64,000 bases of DNA from Caprimulgus europaeus. Taxonomy: Eukaryota > Chordata > Aves > Caprimulgiformes > Caprimulgidae. The DNA is taken from the NCBI GenBank assembly GCA_907165065.1, contig OU015539.1, positions 11,802,816-11,866,815 of the forward strand, read 5' to 3'. The notes under the pieces were generated by a model. That model made no database searches, had not been told where the DNA came from, and worked only from the letters and a program-made list of their open reading frames with translations. Position numbers and translations under genes: made by a program. The first letter of the stretch is position 1; every line of letters starts with the position of its first letter. This document shows, one piece after another, positions 1 through 10,402 of the stretch.

Positions 1-2569
1 CGCTTTGGGAGCCCTTTCAGTGAAGTGCTCTGGATCCAGCAAATGGGCAGGGTTTCGTTTTGTTGTGGGATGTGGAAGGCGATGTTGCACAAACACAGGA
101 GCCCTGCTCTCTGGCACAGGAGTGCGCAAGCAAATCCCCTCCTTCCGGTGGGCTCTGTTGGTAACGGAGGCCCCGAGCCAAACAGTTAAACCATGGTTGG
201 ACGTGTAAGCACAAGTCTTCAGGAACCGAGAAGTGCATACTGAAACTAGCAGAATTTAAGTTAATCTGCCAGAGACATTGCTAATACTCTGAATGCAGCT
301 TCAGCCTGCCGCAGCTGCAGCAGCTTTGAAGCAGCAAGGAAAGTGTCGGGGTTTCCTCCACTGGAGGAGCGCAGTGTGCATACGTGCCTGCACCCAGAGC
401 CTGCCCTGCCTGCTTGTCAAAGGATGCGCTCAGCGTGGGGAGGAGAGGTGTAAATGTGATGTGGCTGAACAAATGGTACCTGCTTGGAGCCTAAAAACGT
501 TGCAAAACTGAACTGCTGTGCTTGCATTGCAACAGGGAATGTCTTGCATGCTGTGTAGGGTACCCTCGCTTCTCCAGTTGGGATCTATGCAGATTAAGAA
601 GGATTAATTAGGCTAAAAATACTATGTGTCTTCACAACATTGCTGTGCTTTGTGTAGTTAAAGCAGAGATATTTTTTTTTTCTCTATAGTAGCTATTCCA
701 AGCTTTCCTCACAGCTTGTGCCTTTTAGGATAAACAAGCAATGTTTAGTTTGTTCACTTGCTTCCCCCCTGCCCCGTGTCTCTAGCACTTTCAGCCTTTC
801 AGTTTTCTGACTCCTGTTTTTAAACTCCCCTAAGAGCATGTTGTTGCAGGTGTGTTCAACAGTGCCAGGGACAACCAAGATGGGTTTTAAGGTTGGCAGC
901 TTCGGTTATACAGTAAGGAAGACTGGGGCAGGGGAGGAGGACTTGTACTTCTCCTGCCTGCTAAAAGTCCCAAGCCCAGTCTAAGTGGAGTAAAAATAAG
1001 TGAACATTCAGATGTGTTCTTCAGCTGAAAACAGATGCCCTTGAGCAACCTTGAAGTTCATGCCCAGTAATCTCTGAACTCGTGCAGTCACTCGACCAGA
1101 GGGCTTTTTTGTACCGTGCTGGTTCAGTTCTTCCCGTTATGCTGTCCATGAATGCCAAACCCTTTGGCTTGCAAGATGTAAATTCTTTGGGATGGAACTT
1201 GAAGGCTTCATGAGAGGACAGCTTGACCAACTTCATTAGTATCAAAATGCATTCCTTTTCTTTCAGCTGACCTGATTTCCCACATCAGGACTGACAACGG
1301 TGTCCTGGAAAGGTGGGCACACCAGCTAATAGGTGTTTACCATGCTGAAACACCTGTCACTGGGGCTTACTCTGAATATTGCACAAAGGTTCATTACGAG
1401 GAAGTTGGAAACCTTGAGTCTCAAGTTGCTTTTAAGCTTACTCTTTTTATCTTTTTAAGTGGTGTTGAGGCTTTCCCTGCAATTATTGGCATATTCAGTA
1501 CTTTTGCCAAATCAGACTTGTTGCTCAGCATATTTCTAGTATCCATAGATGGGAAGAATTGCAAGCTGTTAAGAGCCATCCTCACTGGAAGACTTAGTTG
1601 TTGGTTTGTTTCAAATGGTAGGGGCAAAACCTTTTATTTTCATGACAATGAGTTTCAGGTATGTAAAACAACTCTTGTTGTACAGCAGGTCCTGATGGAG
1701 CAAGGAAATAAACAGCAGCAGGCGTATAGGGAAGGTGTATGGGAAAACCGGTTTCAGCTACAAGCTGGAGAAGGTATGAGCATGAGGTTTGGTAGCTCTT
1801 CAAAAACTTGTATATCTGGATAATGTAGATATACAAATATAGGGAGAAATATGTAGCTGTACACAGTATCTACAAATGTAGATATTTATCTTGTAGATAA
1901 GTGTTTAGTCCTCTTTCAACTCAGAATTCTTACCTTTCAGCATTGACAAAGCCTCTTGTTTTGGGGAGTTATCAGTCTCTACTCAGCTGTTTCGTTTTGA
2001 ACTTGTCTTGTTCTTGTGTTGTTCTAAAAAAATCCAATTGTCACTCCCAACCTTTCCTTTCTGTACTACTCATTATTTATATGTGCATATCCTGGTTCCT
2101 CTTTTTTTTTGTCTCCTGTGAAGACAGCAGCTCCAAAGTTTTCACTCTTTCTGTGGAGGGAATATTTCCTCCGTCTCTCAATTGCGAGCTGCTAGGCTAG
2201 AGAGAGAAGAAATGGGCACTCTTTTCTTGTAGGCAATGACTAAAACAGATTGTGGTTTCTACTGGTGACATAAATAAGCAATCAAGTTCTCAGTTTAGCC
2301 ACCATGTACATTTTGGTTGGAGAAGGAACAATCTGTTAAAAGGTGCTAAACTTAATGTGTTCATATGAGAAGATTCTTCCTGTTTTCCCTTCAGTAAGGA
2401 CCCTTTACCATTCTTTTTTCCCACAAAACCTGCAGGGTGTTGTTGTCTTTACTATAGTTTAAATTAACTTCAGGTGTAGTCACAAAGCTGATGAGGTCTG
2501 GATCAACATGCAGAAGACTACTCTTCCACCCAGACAAGACTAAAAAGCATCCTTCGACAGTCGCCTGCT

Positions 2570-2875
2570 GCTTCCCGGAGCGCTCCCTTCTTTTCCCATT
2601 AATTCATTTGCATTCAGTGCTGCTCGTGTATGCCAATTAGCTTTAATTTTTACTATACACACTGACATCAGTGGCCAATGAGAACAGTGCATAGCAGGGT
2701 TTTTAGTGTGCCTATAAACTACAGAAAATTGTCCTTGGACAAACTCCTGCTTTTAGACTGGCTGACAACAATAGACATGGTTAAGTTCAGGCTAAGAGCC
2801 ATTAAACATAATTACTACCACAGGGTAAAAGTTTAATTGTGCTAAATTTTAAATCTGCATAGTCTATTCTTATTT
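2570..2875. promoter_or_regulatory. Candidate conserved noncoding element in LMO1 intron
   Basis: This AT-rich, repeat-free block has closely packed homeodomain-type cores (cattaattcatttgcat, gccaattagctttaat, cattaaacataattac) together with CAAT-like and octamer-like words. This composition resembles vertebrate developmental enhancers, which are common in the introns of LMO genes. It is inferred from composition alone; I had no alignment. Confidence 0.25.
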
Positions 2876-4794
2876 ACAAGCTGACTAGGTTTTCTTGTTA
2901 CATAAGGGGGAATAAATCTGTACTTAAAAATTGTTGCCTTTTAACTTCAAAGGCAGATGAACAAAATGGGGTTTTTTAGAAGAAGCAAAATAACTCCAAA
3001 CTGAAACCTTTCTGTATTTCCAGCTTCTTTTATGCCAATGGCTCCAAGCTGGTAAGTAGATGCTGAGCATCTTCCGAGAGATTTTTCTAATGCACTTCAA
3101 CTTTGTGTGTGTGAATGCGAGAGAGTATTGCATCTGTTATGAAGGTGTCTGGGGACAGAATGCAGATCAGTTTGTTCATGTGGGGTTATTTTAAATTTAA
3201 CCACAGATGGGGCTTAGGGTGGAAGATTTTCCTCCTGTTCCTTGTCTTCTCTCCCTCCTCCAACAACGTTAAGCTCCCCACCTCAGAAAGTTTCAGCTCA
3301 AGTACCTTCTGGGTAAGTAGGTATCAGAGGTGGCAGGTTTTTTACAAGCAAACAAAAAAAGGCAAAATTCTGTGTTCATTTTGCTTTTTATTCCAGCAGA
3401 TTTAAAAAAAAAAAAATCCCGTTCACTGAGCTACAAGTTGCAGCATATTTTTAGAAGCATGGTGAATATACAGGGCTCTAAATCACTCCCTGAAAAGCAG
3501 ATTAAAATTAGGAAGTGGTAGAATAAGTGTGAAATGTTCATCTGTTGGGAAAGGGAGGGTATGGAGGACTGTGAAACTTGATAGAAGAGAAAAAGATTAG
3601 CACACTGACTAGCTGGAAGCTACATTTATGTAGACATTAGAAGGCAACACGATTTCAGCTGGACAGAACATAAGCTTCAGATCTTATGCAAACAGTCAAA
3701 GCTGTTTAACAATTGGTTTACCCCCAGAACCCCTGAAAGGAGACAGGTGAATACGATGCCAAATACATTTTTCATGTTTCTTAAGCTAACTGTTTAAATA
3801 GTTAAGTGAACATCTGTCCAAATTTCCCCATCATTTCCATTTAGAAAAGTCTCCTATTTGAAGGCTGAAGAAAAGCGGCTGCTTAACAATGCAAATGGTG
3901 CTGTCTGGGGCCCCTTTATTTTGTTTAATCTAGATTGAGCTCCACACAACTGTGATGCTAATGAATAATGGATATTTTATACTTGTGCATGTAGCAGTGC
4001 TGGGCAGAGAGCAAATCTAGGATTAACCTCCCAGTTTCCCTGCCTAGTGTACTAGACTCATTTTTTTTAGTTTACTGGGACTTGGGTACTCTAAAATCGG
4101 ATGCCTGGTTTTATGGAAAATGGCAAAACCCTGACAAAAGCTGTCAGGTTTTGCTGTGCCCTGGTGAGGTGCCGTAGAAGGAGGCAGCTACGCTGTGGGG
4201 AGGCAGGGAGGGGTGTCTGTGTTAATGGCTTGATTTGTGAGCGGGTGCTGAAGGCGAGCCAGGGCGTTTCAGGGTGCAGACCTGTACACTTTCCAGTGCC
4301 ACGTTATTTCAGTCCTGCCTGCCGGTGTTGGGCAGCCAAGCACCGTGCTCAGCTGCCTCCCCTGCCTGCCGGCTTCTCTGCGGGAGCAGGGGCAAGCCAG
4401 AGCCAGCTTGCAGGGAGAAAGGGGCTGTCCCATTACCGATTACATGGTCTGGGTTTGCCATTGCAGAATATGTAGCTGGGATTTTACTCTGCCTTTCAGC
4501 CCTCATATGATGGAGTCGTAAGGGAAGAAATTTTGGTTCTCTTTGCAGTTTTTCTGTGCTGCACGAGTGTTGCTGTTTGATTTGTGTTGTTTAACTTCCA
4601 GGGAAAACACAGTGCTGTTTCTTCATAGGAAGTCTTGGGGGTTTTCCAGCCAGGCCTGATGAAAGACCACTGATACCACTTCTAATGAAAAATAAGGGCA
4701 GCCTTTTTTAATAGCTGAAGAGCAAGCTGACTTTGGAAGCACAGCAGTGTGTGAGGGTGGGAGAGTTCTGTGGAGGTTTCTATAACATTGCTGG

Positions 4795-4900
4795 GTGTTT
4801 TAATTTACAATTACTGGCCAGTAATAATTAGTATTGATTAGCTTGGCAAATTGCAGGTTTAGAAATTGGTTATAGATTTTCCTGATGCTTCTCATCTGCG
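4795..4900. promoter_or_regulatory. Candidate regulatory element with a 16-bp perfect palindrome
   Basis: Positions 4810-4825 read ATTACTGGCCAGTAAT, a perfect palindrome with ATTA/TAAT half sites facing each other around GGCC. It is followed at once by aataattagtattgattagc, which adds more homeodomain cores. The arrangement fits a paired homeodomain or NF1-like (TGGCCA) site. Function is inferred. Confidence 0.25.
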
Positions 4901-6016
4901 TGTTGTGGAATCAGCCAGAACCAATGGCTTGAAACAAACCACGAGCCCAAATTGGTCTGCGGGCAGTGACGCGTTGCACGCACGCAGCTAACGGTCAGCA
5001 GGAACTGTCTGTCTTGAGGCTCGTCGCCCCAAGAATACAATTTTTATCATCTCCTCAGCAAAGTACCTAACCACATGCGTACTGACCGCAGTCTTGGTGG
5101 AACTTGGTTCTGTCGGCCTGTTGATTCACGGCCCGGCTGGTTCACGTGGCTTTATCGTGGCAGTGGCGATGCAGAGGGGTCTGCAGGGACATGCTGCAGA
5201 GGGGGCCAGGGGAAGGATGCTGCAGTCCTGGCTGAGTCCCCCGGCGGGAGCTTTAACAGCAGCAGACATCTGGGGAGACAGATAGTGAAAGCCAAGATGA
5301 AAACGGCAAAGCTTCCAGCGCTGAAGGGCTGTCCTCGAGGAGCGGGGAGCTGAAGTGGAACGGCTGAGCATGCTGTTCAGGCCTCGGCGGAAGGGCTTAG
5401 CTGGCTCCCGGGAGGGACGTGGAGGCGGGAGGAGGGGGGCGCAGCCAGGGAGGAGGGCTTGCTCGCGGAGATGCCTTGCGAAATGCTGTCGTACTCATCA
5501 TGAGTGAAATTGTGCTTTTTTGTTTCGGACAGCAGGTAAGTGAAGTTCTTCCTGAGCTATATTACAGCGTTGCCTGCCAGGTTTGACAAAGTTTGCAGGT
5601 CTTCTGCATCTTGCTGTGGGAGGCTGCCAGCCCAGCCCTCCCTTAGGTTCTGGCCAAGCACGGCATGGAGGAGGACGGGCGGCTCCGAGCACTTACCCCA
5701 CCACCACAGAGAGGCAGATAGTTTTTGACTGAAATTTTGTGAGCCCCAAAATAGTGCTTTAAGTGTTTAATGCTTTTCTCCATTAGCCAGCAAATTAGCC
5801 CTAGGCTCGCAAACCAAATGGAGTTTCATCTCGACAATCGGAGCCTGCTCACCAGGCACTTTTATTCCAAGTTCCTGCACACTGGTTGGTCAGCGAAATG
5901 GAGACTGCAACTTCTATTTATTGGTGCAATACAGTATTTGATACTGCTAATTACACTTAATTAGTCCTTCCACCATTTAATTAAAATGGCTTCTAATGAC
6001 TGTGCTTCTTTGGCAG

Positions 6017-6142
6017 GCTCTTTGGTACCACCGGGAATTGTGCTGCCTGCAGTAAACTGATCCCTGCCTTTGAGATGGTGATGAGGGCCAGAGATAATGT
6101 TTACCATTTGGACTGCTTTGCCTGTCAGCTCTGCAACCAGCG
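6017..6142 (+). CDS. LMO1: LMO1 penultimate coding exon (first zinc-binding half of LIM2)
   Basis: The 126-bp exon opens with one base finishing a split Arg codon, then reads [18 protein letters not shown] and on through [14 protein letters not shown]. It carries the CxxC pair and the H-x2-C-x2-C-x2-C cluster of LIM2, that is, six of eight zinc ligands. It ends with two bases (CG) of the next Arg codon before the gtgagg donor. The acceptor is cttctttggcag. No stop or frameshift interrupts it. Confidence 0.96.
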
Positions 6143-9100
6143 GTGAGGACACAGTTATTATACACACAAACACAAACTTATTTATACCTTTGCCCGCAAA
6201 ACAGGGGAAATCTTTGATCTGTGCTACCTGCCTGGGGCTCACAGCCTGCTGGCCTGGCTTGGGCTGGTGTGTCAGGCTGACCTGGGTGATGCACGTAAGT
6301 ACCTGTAGCCTCTTTACTGCAAATCCCCCTGGAGCTGGTGGGAGTTGGGGGGCAGGGGGGCACGCAGACGGAAGATCTGGCTGTGGTTGTGCACAGCACA
6401 GCTGCTGCTGAATAAAACAAACTGCTTCAGCGTCCTTTCAGGATCTACCCTCCTTGCAGAACACAGGCAATGGAGAATGGACCTCCTTTGGCACACTGAT
6501 GTTATTTTGCTTGAATCAGGTTTCTGACAGGCTCAAAACTGGGGGTGGCAAAGAAAAGTGAGAAAGAGAGAGACAGGAAGAAGAAGACTCTAGATAAGCC
6601 CTTCCCAACACTAGGAACAAGTCCCTGTAGTTGTTGTATAATTAACAGGGGATCTTGGTGGTGTAATGTTGATTGGGGCTTGTGTATTTCTGCTTTTTTC
6701 CCCAGTGAAAAATGCATGTCAAGGAGGATAATAAAAGATCATGCACAGAGTTTTCCCTCAGGCTACCTGTTGATACCAGAATTTGGGAGAGCTCTGAAAA
6801 GTCTTCCCAGCACCCTGTTTGTTGGTGATTGTAGGCAGAATGGAAGCCCACAGAGCCAGACATGATAGTGTCACCTTCTGATGCTGTCCTTGTCCAAGTC
6901 AGGCCCGAAAGAGGTTGTTCTTACTGCTTGTTTAGTGGGGCTGTGGCGACTGCCCAGGGGCCAAGGGCTGTGCTGGGGTGTGTGTGATTGTGTTTCCCAG
7001 AGATGAAATTAGGAAGCAATGCTTCATCCTGTGAGATGGTGTAAGAGAGAGTGATGGGAGAGAGATGACAAAACTCATGGGAAGATGGAGAACCTAATTT
7101 TGTAAAGGTCAAGTTAAAAGCCTGATTTAAAAATTCATCACTCTCTTGCCATAAAGCAGAAGTCCCAGTGGGATCTCTAATGAAGTAGCCATACTTGGTG
7201 TGTGTGGATGCAAACCCCTGCCACCTTTCCCACTAAACTTAAAGGGACTGTGCAAACTGGGGCCTGATTCTCCTTCCATGCCCTCTGACAGTGGCTCAGC
7301 TCATGGGGACGGATGGGTTTGCGACTGCTTGGTGCCAGAGCATCCAAGAGGAGAATCGAGCAAGCAGTCTGTAGCTCAGGTGGCTTTACTCGATCAGGTT
7401 ATTGAAGGCGGAGGCGGTGTTTGTTCGCGGTAGAAAACGCCTATTAATATTGGTGGCGTCCCCAGGCGCGGTGGCAGCGCCGAGGCGGCAGTGACATCTA
7501 GTGGCACCCGGCCCCGGGCTCCTTTCCAGCAGCCCTGTGAATCTTCCAGTTGCCCAGTCTTGTTTTGCCACTCTCGGATATGCTCCTCGGACAGCCCAGG
7601 TTCCCCTTCAGCAGCGTGTGACTCTGCAGAGCTCATACGTTCCCGCCCCGAGATGGTCTGGCTTCGCACAATGGGAACTGCTGGCTGGCTCTTGGGTTTG
7701 TCTCCAGACTCTGAAGCATGGCAGGGTGCTGCCAGGCTCAGCCCTCAGGCTCCACTTTCTTCAGCCTGCCAATGGATGACAGCCAGGCAGGAGAAGGATG
7801 CTCCTGAACTCCACACCAGTACTTGGATGAGAACATCTCAAATGTCCATTCTGGCAGAAGCAACCTCTGGGCTGCACAAGCAGAGGTGCTGGGTTGACCT
7901 TGGAGTCTGTAGGATGAGTATTTGTTGTCAAGCCTCTACTTTGCCCGAGCTTCTCTCATGGAAAAGCATAGTACAGACTAGTTTTTATTTTCAGGAATTT
8001 CATTTAAATTTCAGGTTCTGAAGCACCTCTCTCCCTCTCTTCCCTCTGCGCTTGCTTCTCCCAAAACTTCACAGGGTTTCAGGGTATCAAACCGGCTTTG
8101 GCAAGAGCCAGGTGTTGATGATGCTGGTGGCAAGAGTAATTTTTGCATTTCTCTTCCTGGAGATTTATATTGTACTTAAGGCAGGGATAAGTAGCAAAAA
8201 GCAAGCAGCTGTGTCTGTTATTTATAGTGAGTAAACCTACTGGTGGGGAAGGTGGTATTAAGAAGAGTGTGTGCAGTACAGTTTTTAGCATAAAAGCTGT
8301 TAATTTAAATTGAGATTAATTTTTAGCTTTTTAATGTACAAAAAAGGTTGAATTTCAGAACTACTAAAGCATGTGTCACAGAGGGAAGAAGATGGAAGGT
8401 CTCCAGTGAAATCATATAAAGTGAGAACCAATGCCCAGTTCTCTCTGTACTGACTTGGCAAATTAATCAGCTTATTTGCAGATGTCCAGTTGGAGAAAAC
8501 TTGTGCCCATGTTGGACCTGTAAAGGAGCTTTAAAATACTCAGTTTTATGGAAATGCTCTGCCTGAAGCTGCCTGAGTTACAAATCTAGAAAGCATTTTA
8601 AACAAGGAGAAGGCAATGTTCCTGCCAAAGCTCTGCCTGGGAGCTGAGGAAATGGGCATTTGAGGTCTGCTAAGTCTCCTGAGGACCAGGTCATCTCCAT
8701 TGATCTTTCTTCAAAGCCCAGTAAATATTCAGCCTCACCAGAGCTGGTACCTAACGCTTCCTCTCAGTTCAGAGCTGCCTGGGTGCCTCTTCTGCTTTAG
8801 GGACCTGAGGCTGATTTAAGACTCAGGCTTGGGGCAGGGAGGCTCAGCCCTGGGCTCTGGTCTGTCATTGCCCTGTTAGTGTGATGGACAAAACCCAGCC
8901 CCTGAATTGGGTGCAAAGAGCATTATTTGTTATCTTAAGAAGTAAAGATTAGCTTCTGATTCTTGAGCAAGCAGGCAGGGTGGAAAAAGCTATTGGCTGT
9001 CAGTTCACACTTCTCAGATCTTGTATGTGGAACTTTTCTGACCTTAATGGTCAAATAAAATTGTTAAATATCACAAGCCTCTCTGTCAACTTCAATACAA

Positions 9101-9796
9101 ACAGAACAATTTACATGGTATATAGAGAGCAGTGCCCTTCGCTCAATGAAGAGAAAGGTTAGGAGTCCAGCCACCGGGAAATTTCTGTTTATTGTTCCGC
9201 ACTGTACACAAGGGGGTGAGGACGGACTTAATAGCCAGCCCGTGCCTGGAAATTAGTGCAAATACTGCTGCGCCCCAGGGAACCCTGGAGATGTGGATGC
9301 TGGCAAAAACTTCACCTAGTCGCTGTGCAACATCGCCCATTTGATTTCCCGGCTGTGGAGCTGACAAATCTTGTCTGCTGCAGGGACAGATCCCTCCACT
9401 GCTCCCAGCCTCCTCCAGCCACGGGACCTGGCAGGGACTGGGACCAGCCCCCTGAGCTTCTTCGAGCCACCACGGCCTGGGAGCCGGGCACCACCGTGCC
9501 AGGAAAGGAGACAGCAAAAGGGACGGGGAGCCGGGGGAGAAGCACGCAGGCCTTCCTGGGGTCCCACACCACTGGCAGAGATGGAAATCAAACTGCTCCC
9601 CAGAGTCACCTTCAGACCCAAACTGCTTCAGATTTCCCCTGTTCTAACCGCTGTTCATACTTACACTCGTTAATGCTTTTTCTCTTCCAGATTCTGTGTG
9701 GGAGACAAATTTTTCCTGAAGAACAACATGATCTTGTGTCAGATGGACTATGAGGAAGGGCAGCTGAACGGGAGCTTCGAGTCCCAGGTTCAATAA
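6017..9796 (+). CDS. LMO1: LMO1, LIM-domain-only protein 1 (3' part: LIM domain 2 and C-terminus; two exons)
   Basis: LMO1 is a small nuclear adaptor of two LIM zinc fingers. It does not bind DNA itself but bridges LDB1 and bHLH/GATA factors in transcription complexes. Joining 6017-6142 to 9691-9796 gives a continuous frame for a complete second LIM domain: C-x2-C-x18-H-x2-C-x2-C-x2-C-x18-C-x2-D. The first six ligands lie in the upstream exon, the last C and D (CQMD) in the terminal exon. The C-terminal tail NGSFESQVQ is what separates LMO1 from LMO2 and LMO3 in my recollection of the family; mammalian LMO1 has T where this has S. If the protein has the usual 156 residues, this covers about 80-156. 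Both junctions have consensus sites (tggcag/g, cg/gtgagg, ttccag/a) and split arginine codons. Exons for residues 1-79 are not in the window and must lie before position 1. RIC3 follows on the same strand, as in human. LMO3 is the main alternative and is disfavoured by the tail. Confidence 0.96.
6143..9690 (+). other. LMO1: LMO1 last intron
   Basis: The 3.5-kb intron separates the two halves of LIM2, with a gtgagg donor and a tctcttccag acceptor. It contains a purine-rich stretch near 6550-6590, a small GC- and CpG-rich patch at about 7405-7530 with a CTCF-like core, and otherwise unremarkable sequence. The chance frames here, up to 176 codons at 7491-8021, have no recognisable domain. Confidence 0.88.
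7405..7530. promoter_or_regulatory. CpG-rich patch with CTCF-like core in LMO1 last intron
   Basis: A short GC/CpG-rich segment (ggcggaggcggtg, cccaggcgcggtggcagcgc) stands out from its flanks. Its right side, 7490-7504 read on the minus strand, is CCACTAGATGTCACT. That matches the CTCF core CCASYAGRKGGCRSY at 14 of 15 positions, the miss being T for the second G of GGC, a position that matters. Binding is inferred only. Confidence 0.25.
9691..9796 (+). CDS. LMO1: LMO1 terminal coding exon
   Basis: The acceptor tctcttccag is followed by one base completing the split Arg, then [20 protein letters not shown] and [14 protein letters not shown], ending in TAA at 9794-9796. It supplies the last two zinc ligands (C and D of CQMD) of LIM2. 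The 34-residue C-terminus is uninterrupted and equals the usual LMO1 length after this junction. Confidence 0.96.
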
Positions 9797-10052
9797 CAAA
9801 CCCTGCTTCACAGAAGCACTGTGGGATGGGCGTTCGGCCGCGCGAGCAGCGAGGGCGCCTGTCAGCTTGCCTGCAATATTTTTTTAATTCTTGGTCCAGA
9901 GAGGACTATATACATTGTAGTACTTCCCCCCCCCCAACACAAAGCAGTTACAATTTTAGATGTACAGTTGTGCCTGCTTAGCCAAGCACTGCATTGCCTG
10001 TATGTTTGTGAGTTTTTGGGGTCTGGGGAAGGGCTCTGTACAGTCTGTTTTC

Positions 10053-10060
10053 TGTATATA
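10053..10060 (+). promoter_or_regulatory. Pumilio recognition element in LMO1 3' UTR
   Basis: TGTATATA fits the PUF-protein consensus UGUANAUA exactly and lies about 55 nt before the ATTAAA signal on the mRNA strand. Such elements recruit PUM1/2 to repress or destabilise mRNA. An 8-base word is frequent by chance, so this is only a candidate. Confidence 0.35.
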
Positions 10061-10113
10061 AACTGGAACATTTATTTTATGAAAAATGTAATGCAATTTT
10101 ATTACTGGTGTGA

Positions 10114-10119
10114 ATTAAA
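10114..10119 (+). terminator. LMO1: LMO1 poly(A) signal ATTAAA
   Basis: The common variant hexamer ATTAAA lies 318 nt after the stop codon in the context gtgaattaaaaattatg. A GT/T-rich segment (tgtttcctggtt, then tgtgatttgttg) follows about 10-40 nt later and could be the downstream element. No AATAAA occurs earlier in the UTR. Confidence 0.65.
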
Positions 10120-10167
10120 AATTATGAATGTTTCCTGGTTATCTTAGCTGTGATTTGTTGCCCATGT

Positions 10168-10402
10168 AATGGCCTCAAGTTGTGCCAGGGAAGGTTCAGG
10201 TTGGATATTAGGAAAAATCTCTTCTCTGAAAGAGCGCTCAGACACTGGAACAGGCTGCCCAGGAGGTGGTGGAGTCGCCATCCCTGGAGGTGTTCAAGAA
10301 ACGTGTAGGTGTAGCACTCAGGGATGTGGTTTGGTGGGCATGGTGGTGATGAGTTGACGGTTGGACTGGGTGATCTTTTCAACCTTAATGATTCTGTGAT
10401 TC
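10168..10402 (+). mobile_element. CR1 LINE, 5'-truncated 3' end
   Basis: This is a chicken-repeat-1 type tail in sense orientation. It begins at aatggcctcaagttg, continues with the classic ggttcaggttggatattagg and actggaacaggctgcccagg blocks, and ends in the CR1 terminal motif attctgtgattc. About 235 bp remain of a multi-kilobase element. It begins about 50 bp past the LMO1 poly(A) hexamer. Confidence 0.93.

Larger units (their letters stand above)
1..6016 (+). other. LMO1: LMO1 intron upstream of the LIM2 exon (partial)
   Basis: No LMO1 coding exon can be read here on either strand. I looked for the CxxC/WHxDC signature of LIM1 in the translated frames and did not find it. The stretch contains short chance frames, a T-run near 670, AT-rich blocks with homeodomain-type cores near 2570-2870 and 4795-4900, and a TAAT/ATTA-rich patch at 5935-6000 just before the acceptor. 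I saw no interspersed repeat I could name. Calling it an intron rests on the exon that follows and on gene order. Confidence 0.8.
9797..10140 (+). other. LMO1: LMO1 3' UTR
   Basis: This is the noncoding tail from the TAA stop to the likely cleavage region. It holds a C10 run (9926-9935), a Pumilio-type word, an AU-rich tttattttat patch and an ATTAAA signal. About 340 nt is short for a vertebrate 3' UTR; alternative longer forms would run into the CR1 repeat just downstream. The cleavage site is estimated. Confidence 0.7.

Noticed and set aside
1800-1905. Repeated TGTAGATAT/ATATCTACA words suggesting a structured element
   Set aside because: The arms are short and imperfect within a very AT-rich patch; chance is sufficient.
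1-6016. Search for LMO1 exons encoding the N-terminus and LIM1
   Set aside because: No LIM1 signature (CxxC, WHxDCLKC-like block) is found in any frame, so these exons are presumed upstream of the window.
7491-8021. 176-codon open frame in the LMO1 last intron
   Set aside because: It lies inside an intron on the sense strand and has no recognisable motif. Splicing of the flanking LIM2 exons is unambiguous without it.
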